This document shows, in pieces, positions 1 through 12,882 of a DNA stretch of 64,000 nucleotides. How positions within the stretch are numbered: the first letter of the stretch is position 1; each line of letters begins with the position of its first letter. The position numbers and the translations under genes were made by a program. The notes under the pieces are model-generated. The model saw only the letters and a program-made list of their open reading frames with translations, had not been told where the DNA came from and made no database searches. This DNA is from Mytilus galloprovincialis. Lineage: Eukaryota; Mollusca; Bivalvia; Mytilida; Mytilidae. The stretch spans positions 53,837,078 through 53,901,077 of the forward strand of contig NC_134841.1 of assembly GCF_965363235.1 (NCBI RefSeq), read 5' to 3'.

Positions 1-89
1 AACGACAGTAATTCCATAAATGTGGTTGAAACAATTTCTAGAGATTTGTGTGATAAATTACATCAACAGAGGTTAGCTCAGATCAATTA

Positions 90-256
90 GGAGATAACTG
101 TATTGTATTTTAAGCTCCGACGGCATCAATTGGGGATTTGATGGTCGCAAATTAAGTTTACTGGCGACACGTTAACGGAGACAGTAAACGGATATTTGCA
201 ACCATCAAATCCCAAATTGATGCCGTCGGAGCTTAAAATACAATATTGTTATCTCC
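90..256. repeat. Foldback element, about 70-bp arms
   Basis: The arm from GGAGATAACTGTATTGTATT to GTTTACTG (90-165) is repeated inverted at 182-256, with loop GCGACACGTTAACGGAGA. The arms contain GCTCCGACGGCATCAATT. Confidence 0.75.
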
Positions 257-2718
257 ATTCTGATGAAACTGACAGAAAACAACGTTAAAACATGTATTTA
301 AAATCTGTCATATGCCGTCTGCGCTTGCGCGTACGTCCCATAGCATCAATTGTCAATTGATGCCATGTAAGAAAGTGACGTTATCCAATCAAAATGAACG
401 TTACAAATGTTGTTGCATTAGAATGCTCTATCATTATAAAAATTCATCATTCAGCACATGGAATTGAACTTTTTTCAATACTTTTCAGAGTTCAAAACAG
501 TTATACAGAGTGTATATCTATGTTATGATTGATAATTCATAACATTTGTACAACTGGCTAACAAAAAAAGGTCTTTAATGATATATAAAAATAAGAGTTG
601 TCTCATTGGCACTCATACCACATCTTCTTATATCTATTCACCTGTAATTTACCTGTAAAAAAAATCGGCGCAAATGAAAGAAAAAATTGGCGCAAATGAT
701 ATGCAGATCGGCGCAAATGCAAAACGCCGATAATTTATCCATAAAAAAAAAAGAAGAAATCGATTGCCTTTATAATTAAAATGTATATAATTAAATGGTT
801 TCAATTCAAGTTACTTTTTTATTTTTAATTTGTTAATGAAACTAAAGCTTAACATCTTTTATCTAAAGAAAAAAAAAATCCTTTCTTAGGAAAAAAATCA
901 ATCCTATAAAATTTATTGTAAAAAGCCATCTGAACAACATGCATTCCAACGTTTTTATAACTATAAGATATCATGGATGATATTCAAGTCGAATTAAAAA
1001 GATTACTTCTACAGATAACAACACGTAATCCTTTTTCTTTCGATCGTAAGATAAAGATAAAGATAAGATAAATAATAGTTTATTAAAGTGACACATATTG
1101 ATCTACATTAAAATACATAAAAACGTTAACATCATAAAAAAGGATCAATACCCAGCCTATAAAGACTTACGAGACACTGTATATACAAATAAAAGCTATA
1201 ACAGTTATACTGAAGGAAAATGTTTTTTTTATAAAAAGGCATAGTCATGCATTACATGATTTAAAACTGAATATGTACACACAATTATAAAATATATATT
1301 CATAAATGCTTCAAAATAATAATATAGAACTTACTAATAAAAATCAACAATAAATACAAAAGAAGTATAATTACAGTTTAGTTCGCTTAAAAACGCCACT
1401 AGGGTAAAGGTAAAATCAAAAAATCAAAAATAGTAAGAATTCAGTTATAGTTCAGTAAAAATTTTAGTAAAAATTACAGTAAAAATTTAACGATTAATTC
1501 AAAATAAATTCGTCAAGAATCAATTTTTCCAAGTAAAATGGATTTTAAACTACATGAATACATGTATATCCAACAGGCGGAAACATAAAATTGAACACTT
1601 TATTAGAGAAGGTGGGGAATATTTGAGATGTTTACATTTGTTTCTATGTTTTTTTTAATATTAAAAGTGCATAAATTATGATTGTTTGCATTTTATATAC
1701 TAAGTACTTGTTTTTACCTTAATTATAGTATGAAGCTTCGAGATAAGTGTATGCTTTCAAATTACAGACAAATTTTCATAAAACAGTCGATTGTGGTAGT
1801 TTCAAATCTACTGACTACCTAAGAGCGGCCCGCTCTAGTCATACATAAGAAATTCACTATACATTGTATTCAATGCACTTTATTTTGTGTATAAAAAAGG
1901 CAGTGATAGGCCTTGGAACAGTTAGTTATCAAGTCAGTCCCATTAGGTTTTGATTGCATTTAATGCAATCTTTACCTAAAAATTATTGTAGATATGGGAC
2001 TGAACTGAAAAGGTTTAAAAATTATACTAACTAACATTACCCATATATGTTTAAGTCAATGATAATCTACACTCAGTCTTCTTCAGCAGGCAACACAAAT
2101 TTAAAAAAAAAATAGTTTTAAAACCATCTGGCATCATATTGCTAGTAGCACGAGTAGCATTTTTATGGTATACTTAATCCCCATGGATGAGATGTTATAG
2201 TTCTGACAACAACATACCAAATATTGCTGACTTTAATACCATTATGGGTGTCCCTAAACGGAACTAATCAGATTCAGTATAATAAACCAATGATTTTTGG
2301 TGTTAGACCCCCATTATATCAATATGAGATATGCAGATGCTCCTCCAACTGTATTATAGTACACTGCATATCACGTATCATTGACTTCCCTAAGTGTTTC
2401 CTGTTAATTTAAACAATATTTATTCAGATAAATCAACATTAAACATATTATACAATGAAATAATATTAAGGATTCAGAAACAAGCAATTTGCTTTTACAA
2501 ATCTGTCTCCCTTTACAGACATTATACACTTATTGAACAATACATAAATATAAATACTGGCATGCTCTGTAATAAATATATGAATATGAAAAAGGTGAAA
2601 AAGGAAGAAAAAAAAATATTCAGGAGAAAATAAAATAAAAATAATAAATAAACGTGAATTATTGTAATGTATACAGTGTGAAATGTTTGGGTTCCTATTG
2701 AGTGATGAGGCATTAACA
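257..2718. other. AT-rich stretch, nothing coding recognised
   Basis: Only the R-G end at 590-640, GATAA-type repeats at 1043-1075, an AGTAAAAATTT run at about 1452-1488 and a weak R-B trace near 1805-1845 are seen. Open frames here are short and AT-driven. The 1040-2718 part could be 3' UTR of the retrotransposon at 2719-4310. Confidence 0.5.
590..640. repeat. R-G repeat end
   Basis: GAGTTGTCTCATTGGCACTC and ATACCACATCTTCTTATATC, the 3' end of R-G. Confidence 0.6.
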
Positions 2719-4310
2719 TCAAGGGTTAAAACGTTTACTTTTTATAATATATTTTTGCACCAAACTGAATAAAATACTATTTTGCTCATCTGAGAGTACC
2801 GTTGATCCAAAAAGCAAAGTTTTTGTGTTTACTTGGACAGGAAGAACTGAAATAGAATCTAATAGTTCATGTCTTAAATTAGTGTATATAGGACAAGATA
2901 ACAGAAAGTGAGTATTTGTTTCTACATCACCACAACGACAATTTGGCGAGTCTACTAAATTACGAACGAAAAGGTGAGAATTCAAAGAACTTGAATCCAT
3001 TCTTAAGCGAGCATGAAGAATTTGACCAAGACGATGTCCTATATAATAATACGTTGGGACCTTACTATTTTGGGTACTAATTTGATTTTTGAATAATGAC
3101 ACAGATTCACATTTTCTTATGTTTAAGTTAAGAGTGTTCCATAGTTTTGTTGTTGCAGGGATAAAATATTCAGAATATAAACGGGTCCGTGTGTTGACTT
3201 GGGTAATAATATTTCTTTGTCTTGTATTATGATCATGCCTACTTCCTACTGAATCAGGCAATAAGTCTCTCAAATACTCTGGAGTTTTATTATTCAAAAT
3301 TTTGTGATAATGAATTAGTCTATGATTGCGTCGTCTTTCAGGTAATTTTTCCCATCGAGTTTCTACATATAAATTGTTTATACTTGTAAGTTTAGTACCC
3401 CCCGTGACGATACGCGCTGCGTCAAGCTGAATATTTTCAAGTTTAGCAATCAAATTCTGATTTTGGGAGTCCCAAACGACATCGGCATATTCAAGAATTG
3501 GGCGAACAAATGATATGTAAACTTTTTCAAGTGAAAATCTATCAAGAACATTTTTCATTTTTCTCATTATATTTATTCTTTTGTAAGATTTAGAAACTAT
3601 ATAGTCAATATGGTCGTTCCAGGATCCGTTGTTAGAAAAAAAGACACCTAGATGTTTGTCTTTACTAACTGTTTGTAGCTCTTGGGTATTCATATTTAAT
3701 GGAGGATGAAAGGGTCTATTTATTTTTGTTGAAATTATCATACTTTTAGTTTTTTGGGCATTAAAATTCACAAGCCATTTTTTTTACCAATTATAAATCT
3801 TATCTAGATCGTCATTTAAAATTGTAGCTGTTTCTGTTGGATTGTCAACCATAATATATAATGAAGTGTCATCTGCAAATAGCTTAATTTGAGCTTGAAT
3901 GTCTTCTACAATATCATTTATAAATATCAAAAAAAGGAGAGGGCCTAGAATGGACCCTTGTGGGACGCCAGCATTTACAGGTAACCATTCGGAACATGAA
4001 CCGTTAATAACCACCCGCTGGACTCTATTTGTAAGATAATTTTCAAACCACCTTAGTAAAGAACCTGATATACCCGCTTGTTGAAGTTTAAATAGCAGCC
4101 CTTTATGCCAGACTCGATCAAACGCTTTACTTATATCACAGAATACTACCCTTATTTCTTTACCGCTATCTAAAGCCTTCCCAAAATCATTTGAAATGTT
4201 AATTAATTGATTAACCGCTGAATCCCCCCGTGTAAAGCCTGATTGATTTTTCGTTAAAATATTATTACGCATAAGGTGATTGTAAACGTGTTTCCTGTTA
4301 AACTAACCAA
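2719..4310 (-). mobile_element. Non-LTR retrotransposon, 5'-truncated reverse transcriptase
   Basis: Minus-strand ORF2 remnant. 4272-3784 carries RT core motifs (NQSGFTRGDS, FCDISKAFDRVW, GVPQGSILGPLLF, LFADDTSLY). 3771-2719 continues in the same frame after one in-frame TAA (3784-3786) with the thumb/connection region (RPILEYADVVWD) and a C-terminal CCHC motif (CRCGDVETNTHFLLSC). Another stop lies at about 4306, beyond which no coding similarity is visible. It is jockey/CR1-like by motif. A possible 3' tail of TTATCT-type repeats lies at 1043-1075, but continuity is unproven. Dead copy. Confidence 0.85.
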
Positions 4311-4379
4311 CATGTACACAAAATGTACTCTTCCAAATTTAACATGTCCAACCATTGTTATTGGCCAACAACTTGTCCA

Positions 4380-4905
4380 CTTGATAAACTTTGAGCTCAA
4401 ATATGTCCTCAATATTTATGAACAAAGGTTTGTGACATTTAATGTTGAATGAACAGACACCAGATAAGATAACCCTGCTTGATTATAGCGGAACATAAGT
4501 GACACTACCCAATTTTGTGTTTAATCTGTGTTTTGTGGTAATAAGCATTTGTTTGTTTGTAAAGGGGCAGTAAACGTGATACCACCAAAATTCTTACTTG
4601 ATCTATGTTTTGTGGTCATACGCATAGCATATAAATTTAATAACATTTGTTAGAGGCAAACTAAAGTCAGAGAAATGAGACACTAAGTTCAGCAATTTTT
4701 CCATTTAAAAAGGGGTATAACTCTAGAATTAAAAAAGTGACGCTACCCGAAATCAAACTTTATCTGTGTTTTGTAGTATACGCTTTGTGATAAGTTACAT
4801 ATTATTTTTTATAGAACGGAAACCAATTTTGTGACATACAGACGAATAATTGTAAATTGTAATACCCTTCTTTTACGATGAGACCAGGGGGAAAAGGGGG
4901 GGGGG
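4380..4905. repeat. R-E repeat, two units
   Basis: Each unit has AAAGGGG(C/T)A(G/T)AA, then AAAGTGACGCTACCC, then GATCT(A/G)TGTTTTGTGGT. A poly-G run lies at 4898-4910. Relatives at 41558-41900, 54995-55215 and 63370-63790. Confidence 0.6.
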
Positions 4906-4928
4906 GGGGTATAAACAAAATATCACAA

Positions 4929-6204
4929 CTAGAGGCTCTAAAGAGCCTGTGTCGCTCACCTTGGTCAATGTGAATATTAAACAAAGGAAGCAGATGGATT
5001 CATGACAAAATTGTGTTTTGGTGATGGTGATGTGTTTGTACATCTTACTTACTGAACATTCTTGCTGCTAAAAATTATCTCTATTTATAATGAACTTGGC
5101 ACAGTAGTTTCAGTGGAAAATGTTGGTAAAAATTTACAAATTTTATGAAAATTGTTAAAAATTGACTATAAAGGACAATAACTCCTTAGGGGGTCAATTG
5201 ACCATTTCGGTCATGTTGACTTATTTGTAAATTTGACTTTGCTGAACATTATTGCTGTTGACAGTTTATCTCTATCTATAATAATATTCACGATAATAAC
5301 AAAAAACAGCAAAATTTCCTTAAAATTACCAATTCAGGTGCAGCAACCCAACAATGGGTTGTCTGATTCATCTGAAAATTTCAGGGCAGATAGATCTTGA
5401 CCTGATAAACAATTTTTACCCAGTGGCAGATTTGCTCTAAATGCTTTGGTTTTTGAGTTATAAGCCAAAAACTGCATTTTACCCCCATGTTCTATTTTTA
5501 GCCATGGCGGCCATCTTGGTTGGATGGCCAGGTCAAAGGACAAATTTTTTAAACTAGATACCCCAAAGATGATTGTGGCCAAGTTTGGATTAATTTGGCC
5601 GAGTAGTTTCAGAAGAGAAGATTTTTGTAAAAGATTAATAAGATTTACGAAAAATGGTTAAAAATTGAATATAAAGGGCAATAACTCCTAAAGGGGTCAA
5701 CTGACCATTTCGGTCATGTTGACTTATTTGTAAATCTTACTTTGCTGAACATTATTGCTGTTTACAGTTTATCTATATCTATAATAATGTTCAAGATAAT
5801 AACCAAAAACAGCAAAATTTCCTTAAAATTACCAATTCAGGGGCAGCATCCCAACAACAGGTTGTCCGATTCATCTGAAAATTTCAGAACAGTTAGATCT
5901 TGACCTGATCAACAAATTTACCTCTGTCAGATTTGCTCTAAATGCTTTGGTTTTTTAGTTATAAGCCAAAAACTGCATTTTACCCCTATGTTCTATTTTT
6001 AGACGTGGCGGCCATCTTGAGTAGTTGGCCGGGTCACCGGACACATTTTTTAAACTAGATACCCCACTGATGATTTTGGCCAAGTTTGGTTTAATTTGGC
6101 CCGGTAGTTTCAGAGGATACGATTTTTGTAAAAGTTAACGACGACGGACGACGGACGCAAAGTGATGGGAAAAGCTCACTTGGCCCTTCGGGCCAGGTGA
6201 GCTA
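4929..6204. repeat. R-A repeat, copy 1
   Basis: It starts AGAGGCTCTAAAGAGCCTGT (small hairpin GGCTCT/AGAGCC) and ends GGCCCTTCGGGCCAGGTGAGC TA (hairpin GGCC/GGCC). Inside are two tandem units of about 505 bp (about 5165-5670 and 5675-6120). The same element, in the same orientation, is at 16823-18017. I recognise it as abundant in bivalve genomes. The frames inside it are not genes. Confidence 0.8.
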
Positions 6205-6313
6205 ATAAAAAATGATCTTCACTTGCGATAGCTCTTTCATAAATGTAAATTAATATGTTTGTAAAGTTAAAATATTAGATGAAGGTATTTCACAAATATT
6301 ATACATTATAAAA

Positions 6314-6940
6314 ATAAAATTGTGAATGGAAATGGGGAATTAGCCAAAGAGACAACAACCCGACCATAGAACAGACAACAGAAGAAGGTCACCAATAGGT
6401 CTTCACTTCAGCGAGAAATTCCCGCACCCGGAGGTGTCCTTCAGCTGGCCCCTACACAAATATATATACTAGTTCAGTGATAATGAACGTCATTCTAAAC
6501 TCTAAATTATACACAAGAAACTAAAATTAAAAATTATACAAGACTAACAAATGCCAGAGGCTTCTGACTTGGGACAGGCGCAAAAATGCGGCGGGGTTAA
6601 ATATGTTTATGAGATTTCAACCCCTATTACTCTAGCCAATGTAGAAATGTAAACGCATAACAATACGCACATTATAATTCAGTTCAAGAGAGGTCCGAGC
6701 CCATAGGCGGATCCAGGGGGGGGGGGGGGGGCCTGGGGGGCCCGGGCCCCCCCTTTCGTGGGAAAAATTTGGTTGATTATATAGGGAATCACTGAAGCAT
6801 GACTGGAGAGGGCCCCCTCTTAGGTCAGTCAGCGGGCCCCCCTTAGGAAAAGTTCTGGATCCGCCACTGGTCAGCCCGATATCAGAAGATGTAACAAAAG
6901 AAAATAAACAAAATGACAATAATACATAAATAATAACAGA
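6314..6940. repeat. R-H repeat, full copy with nested R-B element
   Basis: It starts AATTGTGAATGGAAATGGGG and passes GAGACAACAACCCGACC, GAAATTCCCGCACCC and GGGACAGGCGCAAAAATGCG to GAAAATAAACAAAATGACAA. It is the reverse of 31429-31870. An R-B element (about 6697-6872) interrupts it. Confidence 0.75.
6697..6872. mobile_element. R-B short inverted-repeat element
   Basis: The ends are AGGCGGATCCAG and CTGGATCCGCC(ACTG). The core is a G-rich then C-rich run (6717-6770) with GGTTGATTATATAGGGAATC. It is flanked by the direct repeat AGCCC inside an R-H copy. Relatives are at 11830-11990, 20022-20178, 27808-27880, 37434-37597 and 38507-38600. Confidence 0.7.
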
Positions 6941-7515
6941 CTACTAGCAGTTAACTGACATGTCAGCTCTAAGCCTCAATTAAATTGATTGAAATAGTAT
7001 GTCTTCATCATATGAATATTAGGCACAATCCCTCACGTTAGGGGTTTAGTATCATACCATCATAAAATATATGAGAAGAACATAACCCATGTCATGCCAA
7101 CAACTGGTTTTTAAATAAATGTGTTTAGTGCCGATGCAAAGACCCTATAAGTGAATCAATATTAAAACCAAAATATGAATCTTTAATGACCTTACAACAG
7201 TATCGTAACTATATCCCTTCTTCTTGTCAGCTTCTGACATTTGTGTGCTTTATAAAGAATATTACCATAAAAGATTGGATGTGAAATACCAGAACGTACA
7301 AGAAGTCATCTAATCATGTTGAGCTATATTTACGAATGATGTCCTTGTACCGATATTTTTTTTTTAAATGTTTTGACTAGTTTGTGATATCGAAAATCCT
7401 GGTGTAATAATTTTTCAGTAATACATACATTTCTCTCGTTAAAATCTAAAACGTTGTTACATAGATACATGAGCGAATCGTACAAGTTGAGGTATATAAA
7501 CACCGTAACTTAAGA

Positions 7516-9130
7516 TGGAAAAAAGGAATAATCATACTTGGGAAAAATTCAGACAGCAAAGAAATTTGGTAAATAAGTTAAAAAAGAAATCTATGAAAAT
7601 ATATTTTTTAGAACGCTGTTCTGGAGGATCAAAAAGTGCTGATTTTTGGAATACTGTCAAACCTTTCTTTTAAAAAAAATGCAAATCCCAAAGGCAAAAG
7701 ACTATTTTATTTGAACAAAACAAAATTATAAATAATTCAAACGATGTATCAGATATTTTTAATATTTGTTTTGCTACTGAGAAGATAGGAAATGATGTTA
7801 TATATGATCCATTAAACAATCATAGCATAAATGCCATACATGAACAAAATCACTTGAAAACAGATGCAAATTTTAAATTTCAAAAGGTGACATCAGAAAA
7901 AGTGGAAAAAAAAATCATCAATAAAGTTAATGTCAAAAAAGCAACTGGAGCAGATGGGATACCAGCAAAAATAGTTAAAGCAAGTAAATCTGTCGTTGCA
8001 CCTCAGCTGACAAGTCTTATAAAGGAGTAGGTTCAGTAAGACCCTTTTTTGGCCCCACAATTAAGCAGTTTTGCAAAATTGTGAAAATGTAATCTTTTAG
8101 CTATTATTTGGAAAGTAAAATTGAGAATGGAAATGGGGAATGTGTCAAAGAGACAACAACCCGACCAAATAAAAAACAACAGCAAAGGGTCACCAACAGG
8201 TCTCCAATGTAGCGAGAAATTCCCGCACCCGTAGAATGCTTCTGCTACACAAATATGTGCTGTTTTTGACAATACAATGCACATATATCGTGTACTAGCA
8301 TCATAAAGTCATGCTAAATTACTGAAATCTTCACAATTATAGCATTTTAGTTAAATTTTAGACGGTTTACGTCTTAAATGAAAGTGGCCGCATTCGTGTT
8401 CGATCATTCATAATATTGAAATGTAAGTTGTATTTGATGATAATACATAACATATAAAGGTTGAGGATGAACACGGATGCGGCCACTTTCATTTTTGACG
8501 AAAACCATCTGAAAAGTGACGTTTTTTGGCATATTTATAGATTTTTCATATTTAAGCTTCAATCGGAGCGTTTTTAATGACTGAATCAGTTAAAATATTT
8601 AGCATAAACTAATCGAATCAATTAAAATAGACACTTAAGTGTTTAAAAAGTGTCCTAAATATCTCGTTAGATGAAACTGAAATTTGGGGCCAAAATCGGC
8701 CCTTACCGGACCTACTCCTTTGACTGTGGACACGGGCATATTTCCAGACAAACTTAAAGAAGCCCAAGTTACACCCTTACATAAGAAGAGCGACTCACTT
8801 CTGAAATCAAATTACAGACCAGTCAGTGTGTTACCTATTTTTTCAAAATTTTACGAAAAGATATTTGAAATACAGTTATACGATTTCTTGGATTCCATTT
8901 TTAATCCTTATCTATGTGCTTTCCGTAGAGGACATGGATGTCAGACTACGTTGCTCAGATTACTGGAAGACTGGCGTAAAGCTTTAGACAAAACCTTATA
9001 TATAGCTGCAGTTCTTATGGATTTATCAAAAGCTTTTGACTGCTTACCTCATGAAATTTTACAAGATAAATTACTAGCATATGGTGTTTCTATCTGTTTT
9101 TATATTTTTCTATGCTATAGGCAAACATTG
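7516..9130 (+). mobile_element. Non-LTR retrotransposon fragment split by a foldback insertion
   Basis: 7516-8023 encodes the pre-RT region (WEKFRQQRNLVNKLKKKSMK, ATGADGIPAKIVKASK) with a frameshift near 7672. Coding resumes at 8719 with LTVDTGIFPDKLKEAQVTPL, HKKSD.LLKSNYRPVSVLP and MDLSKAFDCLPHEILQDKLL (RT motifs 1-3), and is lost after about 9105, where an R-A fragment begins. The two halves join in phase across the foldback element at 8024-8718. Confidence 0.8.
8024..8718. mobile_element. Foldback transposon inserted in the retrotransposon
   Basis: The ends are inverted repeats of about 38 bp (GGAGTAGGTTCAGTAAG at 8024 against GGAGTAGGTCCGGTAAG read from 8718). A second, inner inverted pair lies at about 8361-8402 and 8466-8507, centred on GTGGCCGCAT. 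An R-H repeat copy (about 8105-8260) sits inside. No coding frame is seen, so it is non-autonomous. Confidence 0.75.
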
Positions 9131-9135
9131 AAAGT

Positions 9136-9436
9136 TGTAAAACATGTCATATAAGGGCGATAACTCCTATAAGAAATCATTTGACCGTTTTGACGTGAAT
9201 GGACATTAGGTAGGACTCAATTTTCTTAAACATTTTTTTTTCGCATCAGGTTTTCAATAGACAGCATTTGCATTTCATTCCTGTTTAAAGTTTAACCAAA
9301 ACTGTCAGACGACTTCCTTTAAGATATGTGCATGGTAATATTTCAATGGTCCAGTAGTTTCAGAGAAGATGATTTTTGGAAAAGTGAAGAACGTCAAGTG
9401 ACGTGAAATGCTCACTTGGTAGGGCCAGGTCAGATA
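9136..9436. repeat. R-A fragment
   Basis: Diverged 3' part of R-A (GGGCGATAACTCCTATAAG..., CCAGTAGTTTCAGAGAAGAT, CTCACTTGGTAGGGCCAGGT) abutting the broken retrotransposon. Confidence 0.55.
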
Positions 9437-10009
9437 AAAAAGAACTCTCAAAGTAAACCACCACTTAAGACCAAAACCAGCAGAAAACGAACATGACAGA
9501 GCAGAAACATTGAATGAACAATTCAATGCATATATTTGTAACAACTTAGACATGCGCGTAGCTACGTTTACGTCAAAACGCCCGGGCGTACACTTGAATA
9601 TTGAAAAAAAAACCAAATAAATAATCGACATAAATAAGAAAAACTGGCCAAAAGCACATCAGCCTTGTGCTTCTTTTTTCAATGGATTGTAATTTTAAAT
9701 AAAAAGGGACTTTTACTCAAATAGATCATTTCAATAATATATTTGTTCGAATCTTTTGTAAAAGTCTTAATCTACTATGAATGAGGTCATCAATTCTACG
9801 TACTTTTCTTATATTTAAAGCAATTCACTATCTGCTCAGATTCGATATGCTGTTTGTGTTTTTGTCGAGCCCGTGATTTATGTCCCAAAAGCGAGACAAA
9901 GCGGCGTCAATATTTAGGTTCCGAATGTGGATAAAGTCTTTTGAATGACTCTCCGTGAAAAACGAAAGTTGGACAGAAACTGTTTATGATCAAAAGAGTA
10001 TTCAGAGCA

Positions 10010-10480
10010 ATATAAGAGGGTGGTAAAGGGGGGTGCTTGCACGAAAAAAACGTGAAATAAGACATAATTTCACGTTGAACGTGAAATAATTTCTGTAATG
10101 AACGTTGCACGAAAAATAAATACTTTTATTTGAACCTTTTGTGACTGAGTCACTATCTTCTTGTATATGTTAACTCTTTGTTTTACTTGATATTCCCGAT
10201 TTAGTATACACATTTATAATATAATTGGTTTACGGCTTTTAAAAAAGTATTTCTTGACGATCCTTGCCAAGCTTTTGAATTTTATTTGAAAAATACCGAG
10301 CACGCAAAATAAGACTTTGAAAATCACGATGCACGTTAAATTAAATAAGCAGAACACGTTGAACGAGGCACCCGTCTTGCACGACTGAACGTCAAATAAA
10401 AAAGGAAAAACACGTTGAACGTGAAATAAAAAACGGTGATCACGTTGCACGAAAATAACCCTTTACCACCCTTATATAAT
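10010..10480. mobile_element. Inverted-repeat element with CACGTT motifs
   Basis: Ends are ATATAAGAGGGTGGTAAAGG and its inverse CCCTTTACCACCCTTATATA. The subterminal regions carry repeated CACGTTGAACGTGAAATAA and CGTTGCACGAAAA motifs. No protein is encoded. Confidence 0.65.
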
Positions 10481-11169
10481 AATGCAATTATATCATTAAT
10501 TTTCCCGCATTTTATGGACAAGATGTATTTCTTTCTGCAATTAATAAGTGGTCGCAGTTTGGGCTTACATTTTTGTTATTTCTCAATTACATTAACTACT
10601 TGTCGAACCTTCATCGAATTTTCTATGACTAGTGTCTAAAGCTAACTGAATTTTGAAAGCATTTGTTTTCGTTCATTTTTCTGTTCTTTTCTGATAGACA
10701 GATAGCCGGACTCTTCCTTACGCAATTAATTGTTTTACATGCTCAATTTATATAATAAACCTTCATAGATTGTAGTGAAATATTCCAGATCAAGAAAAAA
10801 ATATCAAAAGAAAATTTAAATTTTTTTTTTAAATCCCTTTAAAGGAATGATAAATTGATTCACTTTTTGTGGGAAGAAATCTTAGGTGTTCCAGAATTTT
10901 TAAATATTGCACCTCTTAGAAATATTTTTTTTCGTGTTCATTAAAAGGTGCTTTTGTCGATTGTATGCTCACTCACGGCACCCTTTAAACTTATTTAAAA
11001 GTAATATATGTTTGGACGTTTTCTCTAAAACCAATGACCATTAGGCTAGCTTCCAGTTTAACACGATGAAAAAGTTAACATATTACAAAATTTAAGCAAA
11101 ACAAATAAACCGTTTAGATTCAAAAGTATGTTGCTATCAATGATTTTCTACTGACAGGAATCATTACGG

Positions 11170-11300
11170 TATCTCATTCTCGATAGCTTTCGCGGGATTC
11201 GTCCCATTCGAACCCACTATCAGCAGGTGCTTTAACATTGAGCGGTTGGCTACCCTCATATCCCTCGCCAAAGTTCGGGCGTACACGTAAAAATGACCCA
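11170..11300 (-). repeat. Possible tRNA-derived SINE head
   Basis: The minus strand reads GGTAGCCAACCGCTCAATG, GTTAAAGCACC and GTGGGTTCGAATGGGACG, which resembles A- and B-box order in a tRNA-like promoter. It does not fold into an intact tRNA by eye. Confidence 0.25.
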
Positions 11301-11829
11301 GCTACGCCACTGTTAGAAGACATCAACTAAATATGTACCACTGAATAAACCGTTAAATCCCAAATGTAAAGACCAGAGACATATAATACAATTGTATTAT
11401 ATGTGTCTGGAAAGACATAATAAATTAAGTAGGGCGAGAGAAAAAAATAGAAATGAATGAGCAGCTATCATATCATTATTATCATTATTATTCACTAATT
11501 TTACAACAATCATCAATACCAGCTTAATACCTTATAAATGGACAACAGCAGACATTAGTGCATTTCGCTAAGTATCTCAAACGCGCATTTTCTGTCAGGA
11601 TGTCAGGCTAACGCATGCCCTAATCAAATATTTTAAAAACATATATATAGTTTCATTACAATATGTCTTGCTAATTATTTCAATACTTTATGCTTTAAAA
11701 TCTTTTATTTTTAATTAATTCCTCTGTTTTTCATTATCATACTAAATAAAACATGTCTGTGTAGATGGAATAACCAAACTAAAAAGATGTTAATTCTCTC
11801 TGTTTCCGCTTTCCGTTTCCGTTCCGTAT

Positions 11830-11990
11830 TCCGTTTCCACCGTTTATAGAAACACCGGGGGGTCTGGGATTTTTTTGTTATACGATCAATGCATTTAAAT
11901 GTGGACATGTCGTTGGAACCCCCCCCCCCCTTTTTTGTCCTGGGTTAGGAACCCCTCCTTTTTAAAATGACTGGATTCGCCCCTGAATAC
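11830..11990. mobile_element. R-B subtype 2 fragment
   Basis: CCGGGGGGTCTGGGATTTTT, GATCAATGCATTTAAATG, a C9-plus run (11920-11931), and ACTGGATTCGCCCCTG. It matches 37434-37597. Confidence 0.5.
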
Positions 11991-12026
11991 TTCTTTAGTA
12001 TACAAACTGAAGTCTCTCGTTTTCTC

Positions 12027-12475
12027 TTGCCAGTTTTCACAGGTTTTCTCAGTGCTTTAACTATTGATTAATGGTAATTTATTAGCATTGATTTTGTTCA
12101 AAGACAGTTGTTTATATTAAACATAATCATTTGCAACACATACATTAAATCTTGGGGGGTTATTGCTTGATATACGGTCGCAAATATATTATAAATATTT
12201 AGAGCAAATATAACGATTGCAATTAGTTAATTTTGCTAATTTAAATTCATTGTTTACAAAGTAAATTATTATTTTGCACTAATATACTGCAGTGATGACT
12301 ATTTATCTTAATAATGTATCAGGGTTGTAGGGTATTGCAGATATGGCTTACTGTAAAAGTGGTTTCAGGGATTATAGAGACGTACTGTTTCATTTTTACA
12401 ACACACAAATAGGACAGTTTCTGTATTTATATCCATTGGATTTATATATAAATAAAATGTGATTAATTTGATAAT
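12027..12475. repeat. Dispersed repeat, copy with empty site
   Basis: It aligns base for base over long stretches with 55350-56220 (TTGCCAGTTTT, TTCATTGTTTACAAAGTAA, TTTTGCACTAATA, TTAATAATGTATCAGGG, ATGTGATT). It lacks the 55420-55825 insertion. Confidence 0.7.
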
Positions 12476-12882
12476 AACTAAGCGTTAAAATAAGTGAGAC
12501 GTGATATTTTTTTCGAGATTGGGAGAGACCGATTTTATTGAACTCCTCTGAAACCATACAAAGTCAAAAATATTTGTGGTATGACGAACGTATAAATGTA
12601 GTGTTTTGTACTTCCTAAATTTTTCTTTGAAACAATATTAATATAAACGAGTCTTAATAGAAAACTACGTTCAAACCTATGATTGCGTTGGATAAAAACC
12701 GCAATTTTTATACGTGTGCATGTAAAACAAATTTCGTTGTAGAAGCACCTAAAAACAGCACAAACAACATTTTCCAAAAGACCAAAAAAGTGAAAAAGTA
12801 TATTTAAACAAAACACATTTGACTAACAGGTCGAACAACTGATGTTCTTAATATATATTTATATAACAGTATTCTTTAAATG

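Noticed and set aside
4929..6204. R-A as a classic transposon with terminal inverted repeats
   Set aside because: Its two ends are each small hairpins with limited similarity to one another, so no class was assigned.
11170..11300. A functional tRNA gene
   Set aside because: A- and B-box-like words occur but no cloverleaf with paired acceptor stem could be drawn; kept only as a weak SINE suggestion.
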